From Achromobacter pulmonis (GTDB lineage Bacteria; Pseudomonadota; Gammaproteobacteria; Burkholderiales; Burkholderiaceae_B), in contig NZ_POQS01000012.1 of the NCBI RefSeq assembly GCF_002885955.2, forward strand, positions 33,515 through 65,933: DNA of 32,419 nt, written 5' to 3'. The notes under the pieces are model-generated. The model was not told the origin of the DNA and ran no database searches. It was given only the letters and a program-made list of their open reading frames with translations. Below, in pieces: positions 23,213-31,466 of this stretch (positions within the stretch are counted from its first letter, which is position 1; each line of letters opens with the position of its first letter). Position numbers and translations under genes: made by a program.

Positions 23213-24627
23213 GCAATCGCGAAACCCGCGCGCCTATGCTGCGTAACCGTACCTTCGATGAGATCACGATAGGCGAGAGCGCCGCCGTCGAGCGCACCCT
23301 CATGCTGGAAGACATCCAGTTGTTCGCTTTGTTGAGCGGCGATCTCAATCCCCAGCATATCGATCCCGATTTCGCGGCAACCACGCCATACCAGGAGATC
23401 GTCGCCCATGGCATGTGGGGGGCTTCCTTGCTGTCGGGAGTGCTTGGCAATCAGTTGCCCGGTCCCGGCACCGTCTATCGCAGCCAGGCGCTGCGCTTCC
23501 TGGCGCCCATCCGGGTTGGCGATCGTCTGACCGTGCAAGTGACCGTTACCGCCAAGGATCCGGCCACACGTCATGTAACGCTGGCTTGCGCCTGCATCGA
23601 CCAGCAAGGCAAGGCCGTGATAGAAGGCGAAGCCGTAGTCATCGCGCCCGGCCAGCGCATCGAGCGTGCCCGCGCTGCTTTGCCGGAGATCCGCCTGGAC
23701 GTCCACGGGAGGGATGGATTACGGAACTTGCTGGAATGGGTGGCGCCGAAGGGGCGGATTCGCGTGGGTGTGGTGCATCCCTGCGACGACGTCAGCCTGT
23801 CGGCGGCGCTGGAAGCGCAGGATGCCGGCCTGATCGAACCGATACTGATCGCCCCGCGCAACAAGCTCGCCGCCGTGGCCGCCGAACACGGGTTGAGTCT
23901 GGACGGATGCACCGTCATCGACGTCCCCCACAGTCACGCCGCTGCCGCCGAAGCCGCGGCTCTGGCCGGCAAGGGAGAAGTCGAAGCCCTGATGAAAGGC
24001 AGCCTGCATACCGACGAACTCATGGCGGCCATCGTGTCGCCCAGCGCGGGATTGCGCACCAAGCGCCGCATCAGCCACTGCTTCCTGCTGCATACCCCCG
24101 CGTATCCCCGCCCGTTCATCGTCACCGATGCCGCGGTCAACATCGCTCCCACGCTCAAGGAGAAAGCCGACATCGTGCGCAATGCCATCGGACTGGCCCA
24201 AGTGATCGGGGTGGCCGAGCCCAAGGTGGCCATTCTGGCCGCCGTTGAGACGATCAACGGCGACATGCCGGCCACCCTGGACGCCGCCGCATTGTGCAAG
24301 ATGGCAGACCGGGGGCAGATTACGGGCGGCATTCTGGACGGGCCATTGGCCTTCGACAATGCCGTCTCGATCGCCGCGGCCCATATCAAAGGCATCCGCT
24401 CGCCGGTCGCCGGCCAGGCCGACGTTCTCGTCGTTCCAGACCTCGAAAGCGGCAATATGCTGGCCAAGCAGCTGATCTACCTGGGCGGGGCCAGCAGCGC
24501 GGGCATCGTGCTGGGCGCACGCGTGCCTGTCATCCTCACCAGCCGCGCCGATTCACGCGAATCGCGCATCGCATCCTACGCGATCGCGGTGGCGGTCGCC
24601 CACCACTTCCGCGCAACGCCACCATGA
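23209..24627 (+). CDS. bifunctional MaoC (R)-enoyl-CoA hydratase / phosphate acyltransferase
   Basis: 472 aa fusion. Residues about 12-155 are a MaoC hot-dog domain with the (R)-hydratase motif SGDLNPQHID (D45, H50) and HGM (68-70), interconverting enoyl-CoA and (R)-3-hydroxyacyl-CoA. Residues about 165-465 are a PTA/PTB domain (RIRVGVVHPCDDVSL, GSLHTDELMAAIVSPSAGLR, ITGGILDGPLAFDNAVS, LIYLGGASSAGIVLGARVP) that makes acyl-phosphate from acyl-CoA. The ATG at 23209 overlaps the DUF3141 stop by 4 bases; the open frame continues upstream only as a shadow. Acetate kinase two genes later completes acyl-CoA to acyl-phosphate to acid plus ATP. Acyl preference (acetyl or butyryl) cannot be read from the sequence. 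Confidence 0.92.
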   Translation: MSNRETRAPMLRNRTFDEITIGESAAVERTLMLEDIQLFALLSGDLNPQHIDPDFAATTPYQEIVAHGMWGASLLSGVLGNQLPGPGTVYRSQALRFLAPIRVGDRLTVQVTVTAKDPATRHVTLACACIDQQGKAVIEGEAVVIAPGQRIERARAALPEIRLDVHGRDGLRNLLEWVAPKGRIRVGVVHPCDDVSLSAALEAQDAGLIEPILIAPRNKLAAVAAEHGLSLDGCTVIDVPHSHAAAAEAAALAGKGEVEALMKGSLHTDELMAAIVSPSAGLRTKRRISHCFLLHTPAYPRPFIVTDAAVNIAPTLKEKADIVRNAIGLAQVIGVAEPKVAILAAVETINGDMPATLDAAALCKMADRGQITGGILDGPLAFDNAVSIAAAHIKGIRSPVAGQADVLVVPDLESGNMLAKQLIYLGGASSAGIVLGARVPVILTSRADSRESRIASYAIAVAVAHHFRATPP

Positions 24628-24675
24628 CGGTCCCTACCATCTGACCGGCCCCGTCTCATCCTCTGGAGAACTGCC

Positions 24676-25428
24676 ATGAAATATACCTTCTCAGGTCAAA
24701 CTGCCCTCGTGACCGGCGCGGCGTCGGGTATCGGCGAGGCCACCGCCCACTTGCTGGCCGACAACGGCCTGTCCGTGGTCGTCTCGGACGTGCAGGCCAA
24801 CGCGGTCGAGCGCGTCGTCGAATCGATCAAGGCCGCTGGCGGCCAGGCGATCGGCAATGTGGCCGACGTGTCCGATCCCAGTCAGGTCGAAGCCGCAGTC
24901 AAGTGCGCGCTAGAGACATTTGGCGCACTGCATCTCGCGGTGAACAACGCGGGCATCGGCGGCACGCCTGCGCCGGCGGGCGAGGTGTCGCAAGCCGACT
25001 GGCAACGCGTCATCGACATCAACCTGAACGGCGTTCTATACGGACTGCGCTATGAGATTCCGGCCATTCTGGCCTCAGGTGGCGGGGCCATCGTCAATAT
25101 GTCGTCCATTCTCGGCTTGGTCGGCAGTCCGGCCAATGCTGCCTATGTCGCCGCCAAGCACGGCGTGACGGGGCTGACGCGCTCGGCGGCGCTGACCTAT
25201 GCGCCCCGAGGACTGCGTATAAACTCGATCCATCCGGGCTACGTCGATACGCCGATCCTGAACCGCCATGACACCGCCGCGCGCGAAAACTTGGTTGCGT
25301 TGCATCCTCTGGGCCGGCTCGGCCGCGCCGAAGAAATCGCGCATGCGATCGCCTTCCTGCTGTCCGAGGGCGCCAGCTTCGTAAGCGGCAGCGCCATGGT
25401 CGTCGACGGCGGCTATACCGCGCGCTAG
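24676..25428 (+). CDS. SDR family oxidoreductase
   Basis: 250 aa classical short-chain dehydrogenase/reductase with TGAASGIG (13-20), D64 (NVADVSD), VNNAG (89-93) and the catalytic serine, Y157 and K161 (NMSSILGLVG, AAYVAAK). A conserved C-terminus reads INSIHPGYVDTPIL and SGSAMVVDGGYTAR. D38 at the end of the second beta-strand (VSDVQA) favours NAD(H) over NADP(H). That would make it a natural partner of PhaB, for example an NAD-linked 3-hydroxyacyl-CoA dehydrogenase, but substrate assignment is speculative. GGAG about 8 bases before the ATG fixes the start. It sits between maoC-pta and ackA with gaps of 48 and 21 bp. Confidence 0.88.
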   Translation: MKYTFSGQTALVTGAASGIGEATAHLLADNGLSVVVSDVQANAVERVVESIKAAGGQAIGNVADVSDPSQVEAAVKCALETFGALHLAVNNAGIGGTPAPAGEVSQADWQRVIDINLNGVLYGLRYEIPAILASGGGAIVNMSSILGLVGSPANAAYVAAKHGVTGLTRSAALTYAPRGLRINSIHPGYVDTPILNRHDTAARENLVALHPLGRLGRAEEIAHAIAFLLSEGASFVSGSAMVVDGGYTAR

Positions 25429-25449
25429 CCACCAAGGAAACCGCACGCC

Positions 25450-26670
25450 ATGCCCCCCACATCGACTTCTCCTGATCTCATCCTGGTGCTGAACTGCGGC
25501 TCATCCAGCATCAAATACGCGGTCTTCGATGCGCAGGCCGAGCCCGTCCCGCGCAGCCCACTCTGGAAGGGCAAGGTGGAAGGCATCGGCTCCCCCGATC
25601 CGCGCGCCGACGAGACGGGTATCGCGTCGGCACCCATCCCCCTTGACGCCAAGCAGCCTTACCACGCGGCGCTCGAGTTCATCCGCGGGCGCGTGATCGC
25701 TCGCCTGGAGGGGCGCCAGATCTCGGCGGTGGCGCACCGCGTCGTGCACGGCGGCAGCAAGTATTTCGATGCCGTGCGCGTGGACAACCACGTGCTCGAC
25801 GACCTCAAGTGCTACATCCCCCTGGCGCCGCTGCACCAGCCTTTCGCGCTGGAAGCCATCGAGATCCTGCTGCGCGAGCGTCCCGACATCGTGCAGGTCG
25901 CCTGCTTCGATACCGGCTTTCACCACACGCTGCCCAAGGTGGAGCAGATGCTGCCGCTGCCCTATGCTGCCTGGGAGCGCGGCCTGCGACGCTACGGCTT
26001 TCATGGCCTGTCGTATGCCTATATGGCGACCACCTTGCCGGAGCGCCATGGCGATGCCGCGTGCGGGCTCACCATTGTCGCCCACCTGGGTAGCGGCGCC
26101 AGCCTGTGCGCCATGCGTGGCCTGCAAAGCGTCGCGACCACCATGGGGTTTTCGGCGCTCGACGGCCTGATGATGGGGACACGCACCGGCGCGCTCGATC
26201 CCGGCGCGGTCATCTATCTGATGGAAATCGAAAAGCTCACACTCGAAGAAGTCGGCCAGGTGCTCTACCGCCAATCGGGCCTGCTCGGCGTATCGGGCCT
26301 GTCGGCCGACCCCCGCATCCTGATCGAACACGAATACGACCCAGGCGAGACGGGCGAACGCGCGCGAATCGCGCTCGCGCTCTATGTGCGGCGCATCGTG
26401 CGTGAAATCGGCGCGCTCGTCGCGACGCTGGGTGGGTTGGACATGCTGGTTTTTACCGCGGGGATCGGCGAACACAACGCCGTCATTCGCGACCGCATCT
26501 GCAACGGCCTGGCCTTTTTTGGCGTGCACCTGGACACGGCCGCCAACGTAAGCAACGCGCCGGTCATCTCGTCGAGCCAGAGCGCCGTCACGGTCGCGGT
26601 GGAGCCAACCAACGAAGAATGGATCGCCGCGGTGTCGGCGCATGCCTTGCTCGATGAGGGTACATCGTGA
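25450..26670 (+). CDS. ackA: acetate kinase
   Basis: 406 aa; forms ATP and acetate from acetyl-phosphate (butyrate from butyryl-phosphate in related kinases). Family motifs in order: LVLNCGSSSIKYAVF (N15 and S18-S20), AVAHRVVHGG, CFDTGFHHTLP, YGFHGLSYAY, VAHLGSGASLCA, GLMMGTRTGALDPG and FTAGIGEHNAVIR. The length is normal and all catalytic motifs are present. With the PTA domain two genes upstream it forms a substrate-level phosphorylation pair, fitting the FNR site at the start of the operon. The transporter block starts 31 bp later. Confidence 0.95.
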   Translation: MPPTSTSPDLILVLNCGSSSIKYAVFDAQAEPVPRSPLWKGKVEGIGSPDPRADETGIASAPIPLDAKQPYHAALEFIRGRVIARLEGRQISAVAHRVVHGGSKYFDAVRVDNHVLDDLKCYIPLAPLHQPFALEAIEILLRERPDIVQVACFDTGFHHTLPKVEQMLPLPYAAWERGLRRYGFHGLSYAYMATTLPERHGDAACGLTIVAHLGSGASLCAMRGLQSVATTMGFSALDGLMMGTRTGALDPGAVIYLMEIEKLTLEEVGQVLYRQSGLLGVSGLSADPRILIEHEYDPGETGERARIALALYVRRIVREIGALVATLGGLDMLVFTAGIGEHNAVIRDRICNGLAFFGVHLDTAANVSNAPVISSSQSAVTVAVEPTNEEWIAAVSAHALLDEGTS

Positions 26671-26701
26671 TTGCCGCGGTCCCCTGCCAGAGTGACTATC
26701 G

Positions 26702-27475
26702 ATGAACGTGCCTATTGCTGAACAAATCTCAGCACTGAAAAAGCCGGTCGCTTTCCTTGGAGAAGTCCTGCTGACAGCGTTGTATCGGCATGGACCGTGG
26801 CGCTTTCGCATGGAAGATTTCGGCCGTGTGCTGGCGGACTGCGGCGCCCGGGGCGTGGCCATCGTTATCATCGTGAATTTTCTCGTCGGCGCGATTCTGG
26901 CCTTTGTCGGCGCGGTGCAGCTCGCGAAGTTCGGTGCCGGCATATTCGTGGCCGACCTCGTCGGCATTGCCACCGCCAGAGAAATGGCTGCCATCATCAC
27001 CGCCGTGGTGGTGGCCGGGCGCACTGGCGCCGCCTTCGCCGCGGAGATCGCGACGATGCAGGCAAATGAGGAAATCGACGCCCTGGAAGTCCTCGGCCTT
27101 CCCGCCATGGAGTTCCTGGTCTTGCCGCGAGTGGTCGCGCTGCTGTTGATGATGCCGTTGCTTTTCGTGTTCGCATGCGTTGCGGGCATTGCCGGCGGCA
27201 TGGTGGTAGCGATTGGAATGCTGGAGATATCCCCCGCCGGATACCTCGTGCACACGTCTTCCTCGCTCGCCTGGCCCCACCTGGGCCTGGGCCTGTCGAA
27301 ATCGGTGGTTTTCGGTATCCTCGTCGGGATGGTCGGCTGCTACTACGGCCTGTACGCGCGCCGCAATGCCGCCGGCGTGGGGCAGGCCACGACCGGCGCT
27401 GTCGTCACGAGCATCGTCGGGATCATCGTCATCGACGCCATATTCGCCGTCTGCGCCAACGCACTGGGGATCTGA
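26702..27475 (+). CDS. mlaE: MlaE-family ABC transporter permease
   Basis: 257 aa inner-membrane permease of the MlaE/YrbE group, moving lipids between inner membrane and periplasmic carrier. Motifs include VNFLVGAILAFVGAVQLAKF, REMAAIITAVVVAGRTGAAFAAEIATM and the coupling region NEEIDALEVLGLPAMEFLVLPRV, followed by about five hydrophobic helices. It has a longer N-terminal cytoplasmic part than E. coli MlaE (RHGPWRFRMEDFGRVLADCG). The ATPase gene follows after 2 bases. It is probably a paralogue of the housekeeping Mla system, since mlaC and mlaB are absent here. Confidence 0.92.
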   Translation: MNVPIAEQISALKKPVAFLGEVLLTALYRHGPWRFRMEDFGRVLADCGARGVAIVIIVNFLVGAILAFVGAVQLAKFGAGIFVADLVGIATAREMAAIITAVVVAGRTGAAFAAEIATMQANEEIDALEVLGLPAMEFLVLPRVVALLLMMPLLFVFACVAGIAGGMVVAIGMLEISPAGYLVHTSSSLAWPHLGLGLSKSVVFGILVGMVGCYYGLYARRNAAGVGQATTGAVVTSIVGIIVIDAIFAVCANALGI

Positions 27476-27477
27476 TC

Positions 27478-28260
27478 ATGTTGCTCACCGTCGAAGGCCT
27501 GGAAATGCGTTTCGGCCCACGGCTGATCCAGCGAAATGTGTCATTCAAGGTAGACAAGGGCTGCATCTTCGCCGTCATGGGCGGCAGCGGTTGCGGCAAG
27601 AGCACGCTGCTCAAGCACCTTGTGGGCTTGCTCCCTCCGGCAAGCGGCGCGGTCCGTTACGGCGACGTCGACTTCTGGAGGAGCAACGACGAGAAGCGGG
27701 ACCAATTGCGCAGCGGATTCGGCATGCTTTTCCAAAGCGCCGCCCTGTGGTCGTCCATGACCATACAGGAGAACGTAGATCTGGCCCTGCGCCAGCAGAC
27801 ACGCCTGACGCAACCGCAGCGCAACGCGAAAGCCCGGGAGGTCCTCGAATGGGTCGGCCTGGCGGACTTTGCCAATTTCTACCCCTCCGACCTGAGCGGC
27901 GGTATGAAAAAGCGCGCGGGGCTTGCCCGAGCCATCGCGTCCGAACCGCCGCTATTGTTCCTCGACGAGCCATCCGCCGGACTCGATCCCATCAGCTCGA
28001 AACGTCTGGACGATCTGATACTCGATATCCGTGAACGCACAAGCACCGCCGTGGTGTTCGTCAGCCACGAACTGCCCAGTCTGTTTGCCATCGCGGACGA
28101 CGGGATTTTTCTCGATGCCGATAGCAAGCAGCCTATCGCGCATGGCTGCCCCCGCGAACTCGCGAACCAATCGACGCACCCGACGGTGCACGCCTTCCTT
28201 CATCGCGATGCCCTGCCGCCAGCAGAAGCGTCACCTCCCATCAAGAGAGCGTCTTCATGA
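27478..28260 (+). CDS. mlaF: MlaF-family ABC transporter ATP-binding protein
   Basis: 260 aa ATPase energising the MlaE permease. Walker A GGSGCGKS (35-42), Q-loop FQSAALWSSMTIQENV, signature LSGGMKKRAGLARA, Walker B LLFLDEPSAGLDP and switch histidine VSHEL are all intact. The start is the ATG two bases after mlaE; the open frame extending further upstream is a shadow of mlaE. The 3' end overlaps mlaD by 4 bases (ATGA). A charged C-terminal tail of about 40 residues follows the conserved domain. Confidence 0.93.
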   Translation: MLLTVEGLEMRFGPRLIQRNVSFKVDKGCIFAVMGGSGCGKSTLLKHLVGLLPPASGAVRYGDVDFWRSNDEKRDQLRSGFGMLFQSAALWSSMTIQENVDLALRQQTRLTQPQRNAKAREVLEWVGLADFANFYPSDLSGGMKKRAGLARAIASEPPLLFLDEPSAGLDPISSKRLDDLILDIRERTSTAVVFVSHELPSLFAIADDGIFLDADSKQPIAHGCPRELANQSTHPTVHAFLHRDALPPAEASPPIKRASS

Positions 28261-29222
28261 AACGCAACGCTTTACTGGTCGGCTCTTTTGTCGTCACGTC
28301 GATCATCGTCCTGATTGCTTCGGTGCTTTGGCTGGGCGGCAGCGATCTGCTCAGCAGCCATCAAACTGCCAAGATCTACTATGACGGCAATGTCAGCGGG
28401 CTGACGGTCGGCGCACCGGTCACATTTCGCGGCGTGACCGTCGGAGAAGTGACGGATGTTGGTATTCAAATGAACATGCGCTCACTGGACACTACCGTTC
28501 CAGTTTCCGTCAAACTGCAATCGTCCGCTATGCGTTTCCGCGACGGATCGGAGGATGCAATACCAGATCTTCCGACACTGGTGAAACGGGGGCTGCGGGC
28601 ACGACTGGCCATGCAGAGCATCGTGACCGGGCAAAAGGCCATCGAACTGGATTTTCTTCCCGACACACCGGCCACGCTGCTGGGCGCGCCGGGCGAAATG
28701 GAAATTCCGGCCTTGCGCGACCGTTTCGGGGCGCTGATCGAGCAGGTCGCGGATCTGCCGCTGCGCGACATATCCAACGACGTCCGCGCGGCCGTCAAGG
28801 ATATGCGGTCCGCCCTGTCCACCATGCAGACGACGCTGGACTCGGCCGCAACCGAATTCAAGCTGACGACGGAACAGTCGCGCGCCACGTTGAAGACGGC
28901 CAGTGAAGCCATCGCTCACCTGGAACAGAACTCCGCCAAGACGCTGCAATCCATCAGAACGTTGGCCGACGCATCGAAGCAAACGGTCGTGACCGCACAA
29001 CCGGAACTGGTGCGGTTGCTCGCAGAAACCCGCAAGGCATCCGAATCGGCCAATCTGGCCATGACCCAGCTGGCGGACATGACCTCGCCGAACGCGCCGG
29101 TGCGCGCTGACCTGCAGTCGGCCGTCAGTGATCTTTCGCAAGCGGCGCGTGGGCTGCGATCCTTGAGCGAACTATTGGAAGAAAGGCCGAATGCGATCAT
29201 CTTCGGGAATGCGCGCGAATGA
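28257..29222 (+). CDS. mlaD: MlaD/MCE-domain lipid transport protein
   Basis: 321 aa. One N-terminal membrane anchor (VGSFVVTSIIVLIASVLWLG), one MCE domain at about residues 37-120 (KIYYDGNVSGLTVGAPVTFR, GVTVGEVTDVGI), then a long helical, Thr/Ser/Ala-rich C-terminal region (about 165-310) that is likely coiled coil. MCE proteins form hexameric rings or tubes that conduct lipids across the periplasm. The helical extension resembles single-MCE proteins that bridge to a PqiC-type lipoprotein more than the short E. coli MlaD. It overlaps both neighbours by 4 bases. Confidence 0.9.
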   Translation: MKRNALLVGSFVVTSIIVLIASVLWLGGSDLLSSHQTAKIYYDGNVSGLTVGAPVTFRGVTVGEVTDVGIQMNMRSLDTTVPVSVKLQSSAMRFRDGSEDAIPDLPTLVKRGLRARLAMQSIVTGQKAIELDFLPDTPATLLGAPGEMEIPALRDRFGALIEQVADLPLRDISNDVRAAVKDMRSALSTMQTTLDSAATEFKLTTEQSRATLKTASEAIAHLEQNSAKTLQSIRTLADASKQTVVTAQPELVRLLAETRKASESANLAMTQLADMTSPNAPVRADLQSAVSDLSQAARGLRSLSELLEERPNAIIFGNARE

Positions 29223-29953
29223 ACCGTCACTCTTACCCGCAAGATTGCAGACTGACAGGTGGAACAAAGACTATGCTGAGAAGCGACACAGGACGAGATA
29301 CGAATCGCACCCGCCCATGCGCGCTGGCGCCAAATCGCAGAATAGGAAAGGGCTTGGCTTCCGTCATAGGCGCCGCATTTGTCGCGCTTTCCATGGCGGG
29401 TTGCACCTCGAACACGCGCGCGCCGGTTCTGCTGGCGCTGCCAGCCCTGCCGGTAGCCGGCGCCTCCCAGGATGGGCAGCAGGATGCCAACGCGAGCATC
29501 CGTGTGGCGGCAGTAAGGCGTCTCGAACTGCCCGAATATATGGTTTCGCGGCGCGTCCGCTATCGCGCCGACACCAGTACCTTGGCCGAATGGCCCAATA
29601 CGTATTGGGCTGAGCGCATCGAAATCGCCGCGTCGAGAGAGTTCCATGCGGCGTTGCGCACGCAACTGTCGAACTGGCGATTGTGCGAAGGTACTTGCGC
29701 GACCGAAGCATCCGCCGTGGTCATCCAGACCCATCTCATTCGGCTGGACTATGACCGCCAGGAACGTACGCTTCGTTCTGTCGCCGATATCACGCTGTGG
29801 GGCACGGGCTCAGCCCCACAGCGACTGCGTAGCACAGTGCGCGAGTACCGGATTGAGGCTGAGTCGGACACGGCACAGGGGCAAGCGCAAGCGATGAGCG
29901 AACTACTACACCGCATGGCCGTCGATACGGCAGGACTACTTGTTGACCTCTGA
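29219..29953 (+). CDS. PqiC-like ABC transport auxiliary lipoprotein
   Basis: Up to 244 aa. A hydrophobic signal (LASVIGAAFVALSMAGC) ends in the lipobox MAGC with C62 as the lipidation site. The body follows the ABC_trans_aux/PqiC pattern: SIRVAAVRRLELPEYMVSRR, WAERIEIAASREFHAALRTQ and VVIQTHLIRLDYDRQ. These outer-membrane lipoproteins cap MCE tunnels. The ATG at 29219 overlaps the mlaD stop, but it leaves 45 residues before the signal peptide. The ATG at 29273 (preceded by AGGTGG) gives a more normal lipoprotein and may be the real start. Last gene of the operon; the terminator follows 29 bp later. Confidence 0.85.
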   Translation: MNRHSYPQDCRLTGGTKTMLRSDTGRDTNRTRPCALAPNRRIGKGLASVIGAAFVALSMAGCTSNTRAPVLLALPALPVAGASQDGQQDANASIRVAAVRRLELPEYMVSRRVRYRADTSTLAEWPNTYWAERIEIAASREFHAALRTQLSNWRLCEGTCATEASAVVIQTHLIRLDYDRQERTLRSVADITLWGTGSAPQRLRSTVREYRIEAESDTAQGQAQAMSELLHRMAVDTAGLLVDL

Positions 29954-29982
29954 TATCTACGCGGTGCCAAGCAGAACTGCAC

Positions 29983-30018
29983 AGGCTTGCCCCCCGTACT
30001 GGCAGGAGGCCTTTTTTT
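29983..30018 (+). terminator. rho-independent terminator of the PHB/Mla operon
   Basis: AGGCTTGCC (29983-29991) pairs with GGCAGG (30001-30006) and, after a 3-base bulge, CCT (30010-30012), followed by seven T (30012-30018). It stands 29 bases after the last stop codon. The IS element begins two bases after the T-run, and its target duplication includes the T-run itself. Confidence 0.7.
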
Positions 30019-30019
30019 G
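30012..30019. repeat. 8-bp target-site duplication (TTTTTTTG) of the ISL3 element
   Basis: The same octamer is present at 31327-31334 on the other side of the element. The left copy is also the T-run of the operon terminator. Confidence 0.88.
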
Positions 30020-31326
30020 GGTTCATCGAGTATTACCGGGGAAGGCTGCGCGGATTTTCAGGAAGAAGTACTCCTGATCGCGGTAGCCGTAAGCGCGGCG
30101 CTTGATGACCTTGATGGTGTTGTTGATACCCTCAACGATGCTGGTGTTCAAGGGATGGCGGCATCTGGCCAGGATGCCGTGCAGGTACGCTTTGAGACGC
30201 TGAGCAAAGGTACTGAGCGCGTCAATGCCGCTGCACTCGGCCTGCTCACACCACTGCTCCCAGGCCTGTTGAGCCCAGGCGGGCTTGCGATAGAACCACA
30301 GCCGCTTGAGCTCATCACGCAAGACATAGACGGTGAGTAACGGCTGATTGGCGTGCAGCAATTCATCGAGCCGCACGCGCTGCTGGCGATCCAGGTTGTC
30401 TCGGTTGCGTAGCAGCAGCCAGCGGCTGGACTTGATGACTTTGCGCGCCGGGCGATCCTGCCGGAGTCGATTGGCTTGATCAACGCGCACCCGATCGATG
30501 ACCTCACGCCCGTACTTGGCCACGACATGGAACAGGTCGTAGACGATCTCGGCTTGCGGGCAGTGCGCGCGGATCTCCAGTTCGTAGGCGGTGGTCATGT
30601 CGATGGCCACCGCCTTGATGCGTTGGGCGGCACCTTCGGGCAGTTGCTCGAAGAAGGCCCGTGCCGTCTCGCGCGAGCGGCCCAGACCAAGCCACAGCAC
30701 CTGGCGGCTGGTGGGGTCGACCACGACGGTGGCATACCGATGGCCCTTGTGCAGGGCAAACTCATCCATTGCCAGGTATTCGATACGCGACCAGTCCGGC
30801 TCCGGGATCGATGCACGCAGTCGCGCCTTATCCACCGTCTTGACCGTGTGCCAGCCCAGATCAAAGAACCTGGCCACCGCCTGCACGTTGCTCGATTGCA
30901 GCAGTTGGCTGCAGGCTTGTGCCAGCCGATCCGTGACACGCTGATAGCGTCCCAGCCAGCCGAGCCGCTCCAGACGCGGGCCGCCGCACCGCTCACACCA
31001 AAGCCGCCGTCGCGGCACATGCAGCACCACCCGATACTCGAACAAGGGCAGGTCGCGCACGCGTCGCACCGTCGTCTCGTGCACCTGGCGACACCGCGCG
31101 CCGCACTGCTCGCAATGCATGGCCTTGGCCGTGGGCTTGAGATACAGCGACACCGTGCGCCCATCGCCTTCAGGCCACACCACGCGATCCACCCGATAGC
31201 CGTCCCAGCCACCCAGGGACTCCAACAGCTTGCGATCCAGCATCGTCCGATCCTCCTGAACACCAGAAACTGGCCTCAAGAGTACGAAATCTGGCCAAAT
31301 CGCTCCACGCTATTCTGCGATGAACC
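30020..31326 (-). mobile_element. IS1001-like ISL3-family insertion sequence (1307 bp)
   Basis: Both ends begin with GGTTCATCG read inward, and 14 of the first 20 bases match between the two ends. A perfect 8-bp target duplication TTTTTTTG flanks the element (30012-30019 and 31327-31334), as expected for ISL3 elements. The single gene encodes a 406-aa transposase. Length and protein size match what I recall for Bordetella IS1001 (about 1.3 kb, 406 aa). Naming it IS1001 itself would need a sequence comparison. Confidence 0.9.
30023..31243 (-). CDS. ISL3 family transposase (IS1001-like)
   Basis: 406 aa. The N-terminal zinc ribbon has C44, C47, C83 and C86 (HCEQCGARC and LWCERCGG). The DDE catalytic domain shows D160 (LAMDEFALHKGHRY), D215 (AIDMTTAYELEIRAHCPQAE) and E371 (SIVEGINNTIKVIKRRAYGY), the ISL3 pattern. 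The start is the ATG preceded by a perfect AGGAGG 7-8 bases upstream; the frame is open 12 codons further. The stop codon lies inside the terminal inverted repeat. All catalytic residues are intact, so the element is probably active. Transcription opposes the PHB operon. Confidence 0.93.
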   Translation of the reverse strand: MLDRKLLESLGGWDGYRVDRVVWPEGDGRTVSLYLKPTAKAMHCEQCGARCRQVHETTVRRVRDLPLFEYRVVLHVPRRRLWCERCGGPRLERLGWLGRYQRVTDRLAQACSQLLQSSNVQAVARFFDLGWHTVKTVDKARLRASIPEPDWSRIEYLAMDEFALHKGHRYATVVVDPTSRQVLWLGLGRSRETARAFFEQLPEGAAQRIKAVAIDMTTAYELEIRAHCPQAEIVYDLFHVVAKYGREVIDRVRVDQANRLRQDRPARKVIKSSRWLLLRNRDNLDRQQRVRLDELLHANQPLLTVYVLRDELKRLWFYRKPAWAQQAWEQWCEQAECSGIDALSTFAQRLKAYLHGILARCRHPLNTSIVEGINNTIKVIKRRAYGYRDQEYFFLKIRAAFPGNTR

Positions 31327-31466
31327 TTTTTTTGGAGGCTGGCACTTAATTCTTTTGGTATGAGCTAACGCGTTGAATCGTTTCGTATGCAATATGCGGC
31401 ATGGGGGATATTGCTGATCGCTGAGCATTTGGTCAGCTTCTCGCGATCCACCGAATCGCCAAAGGC

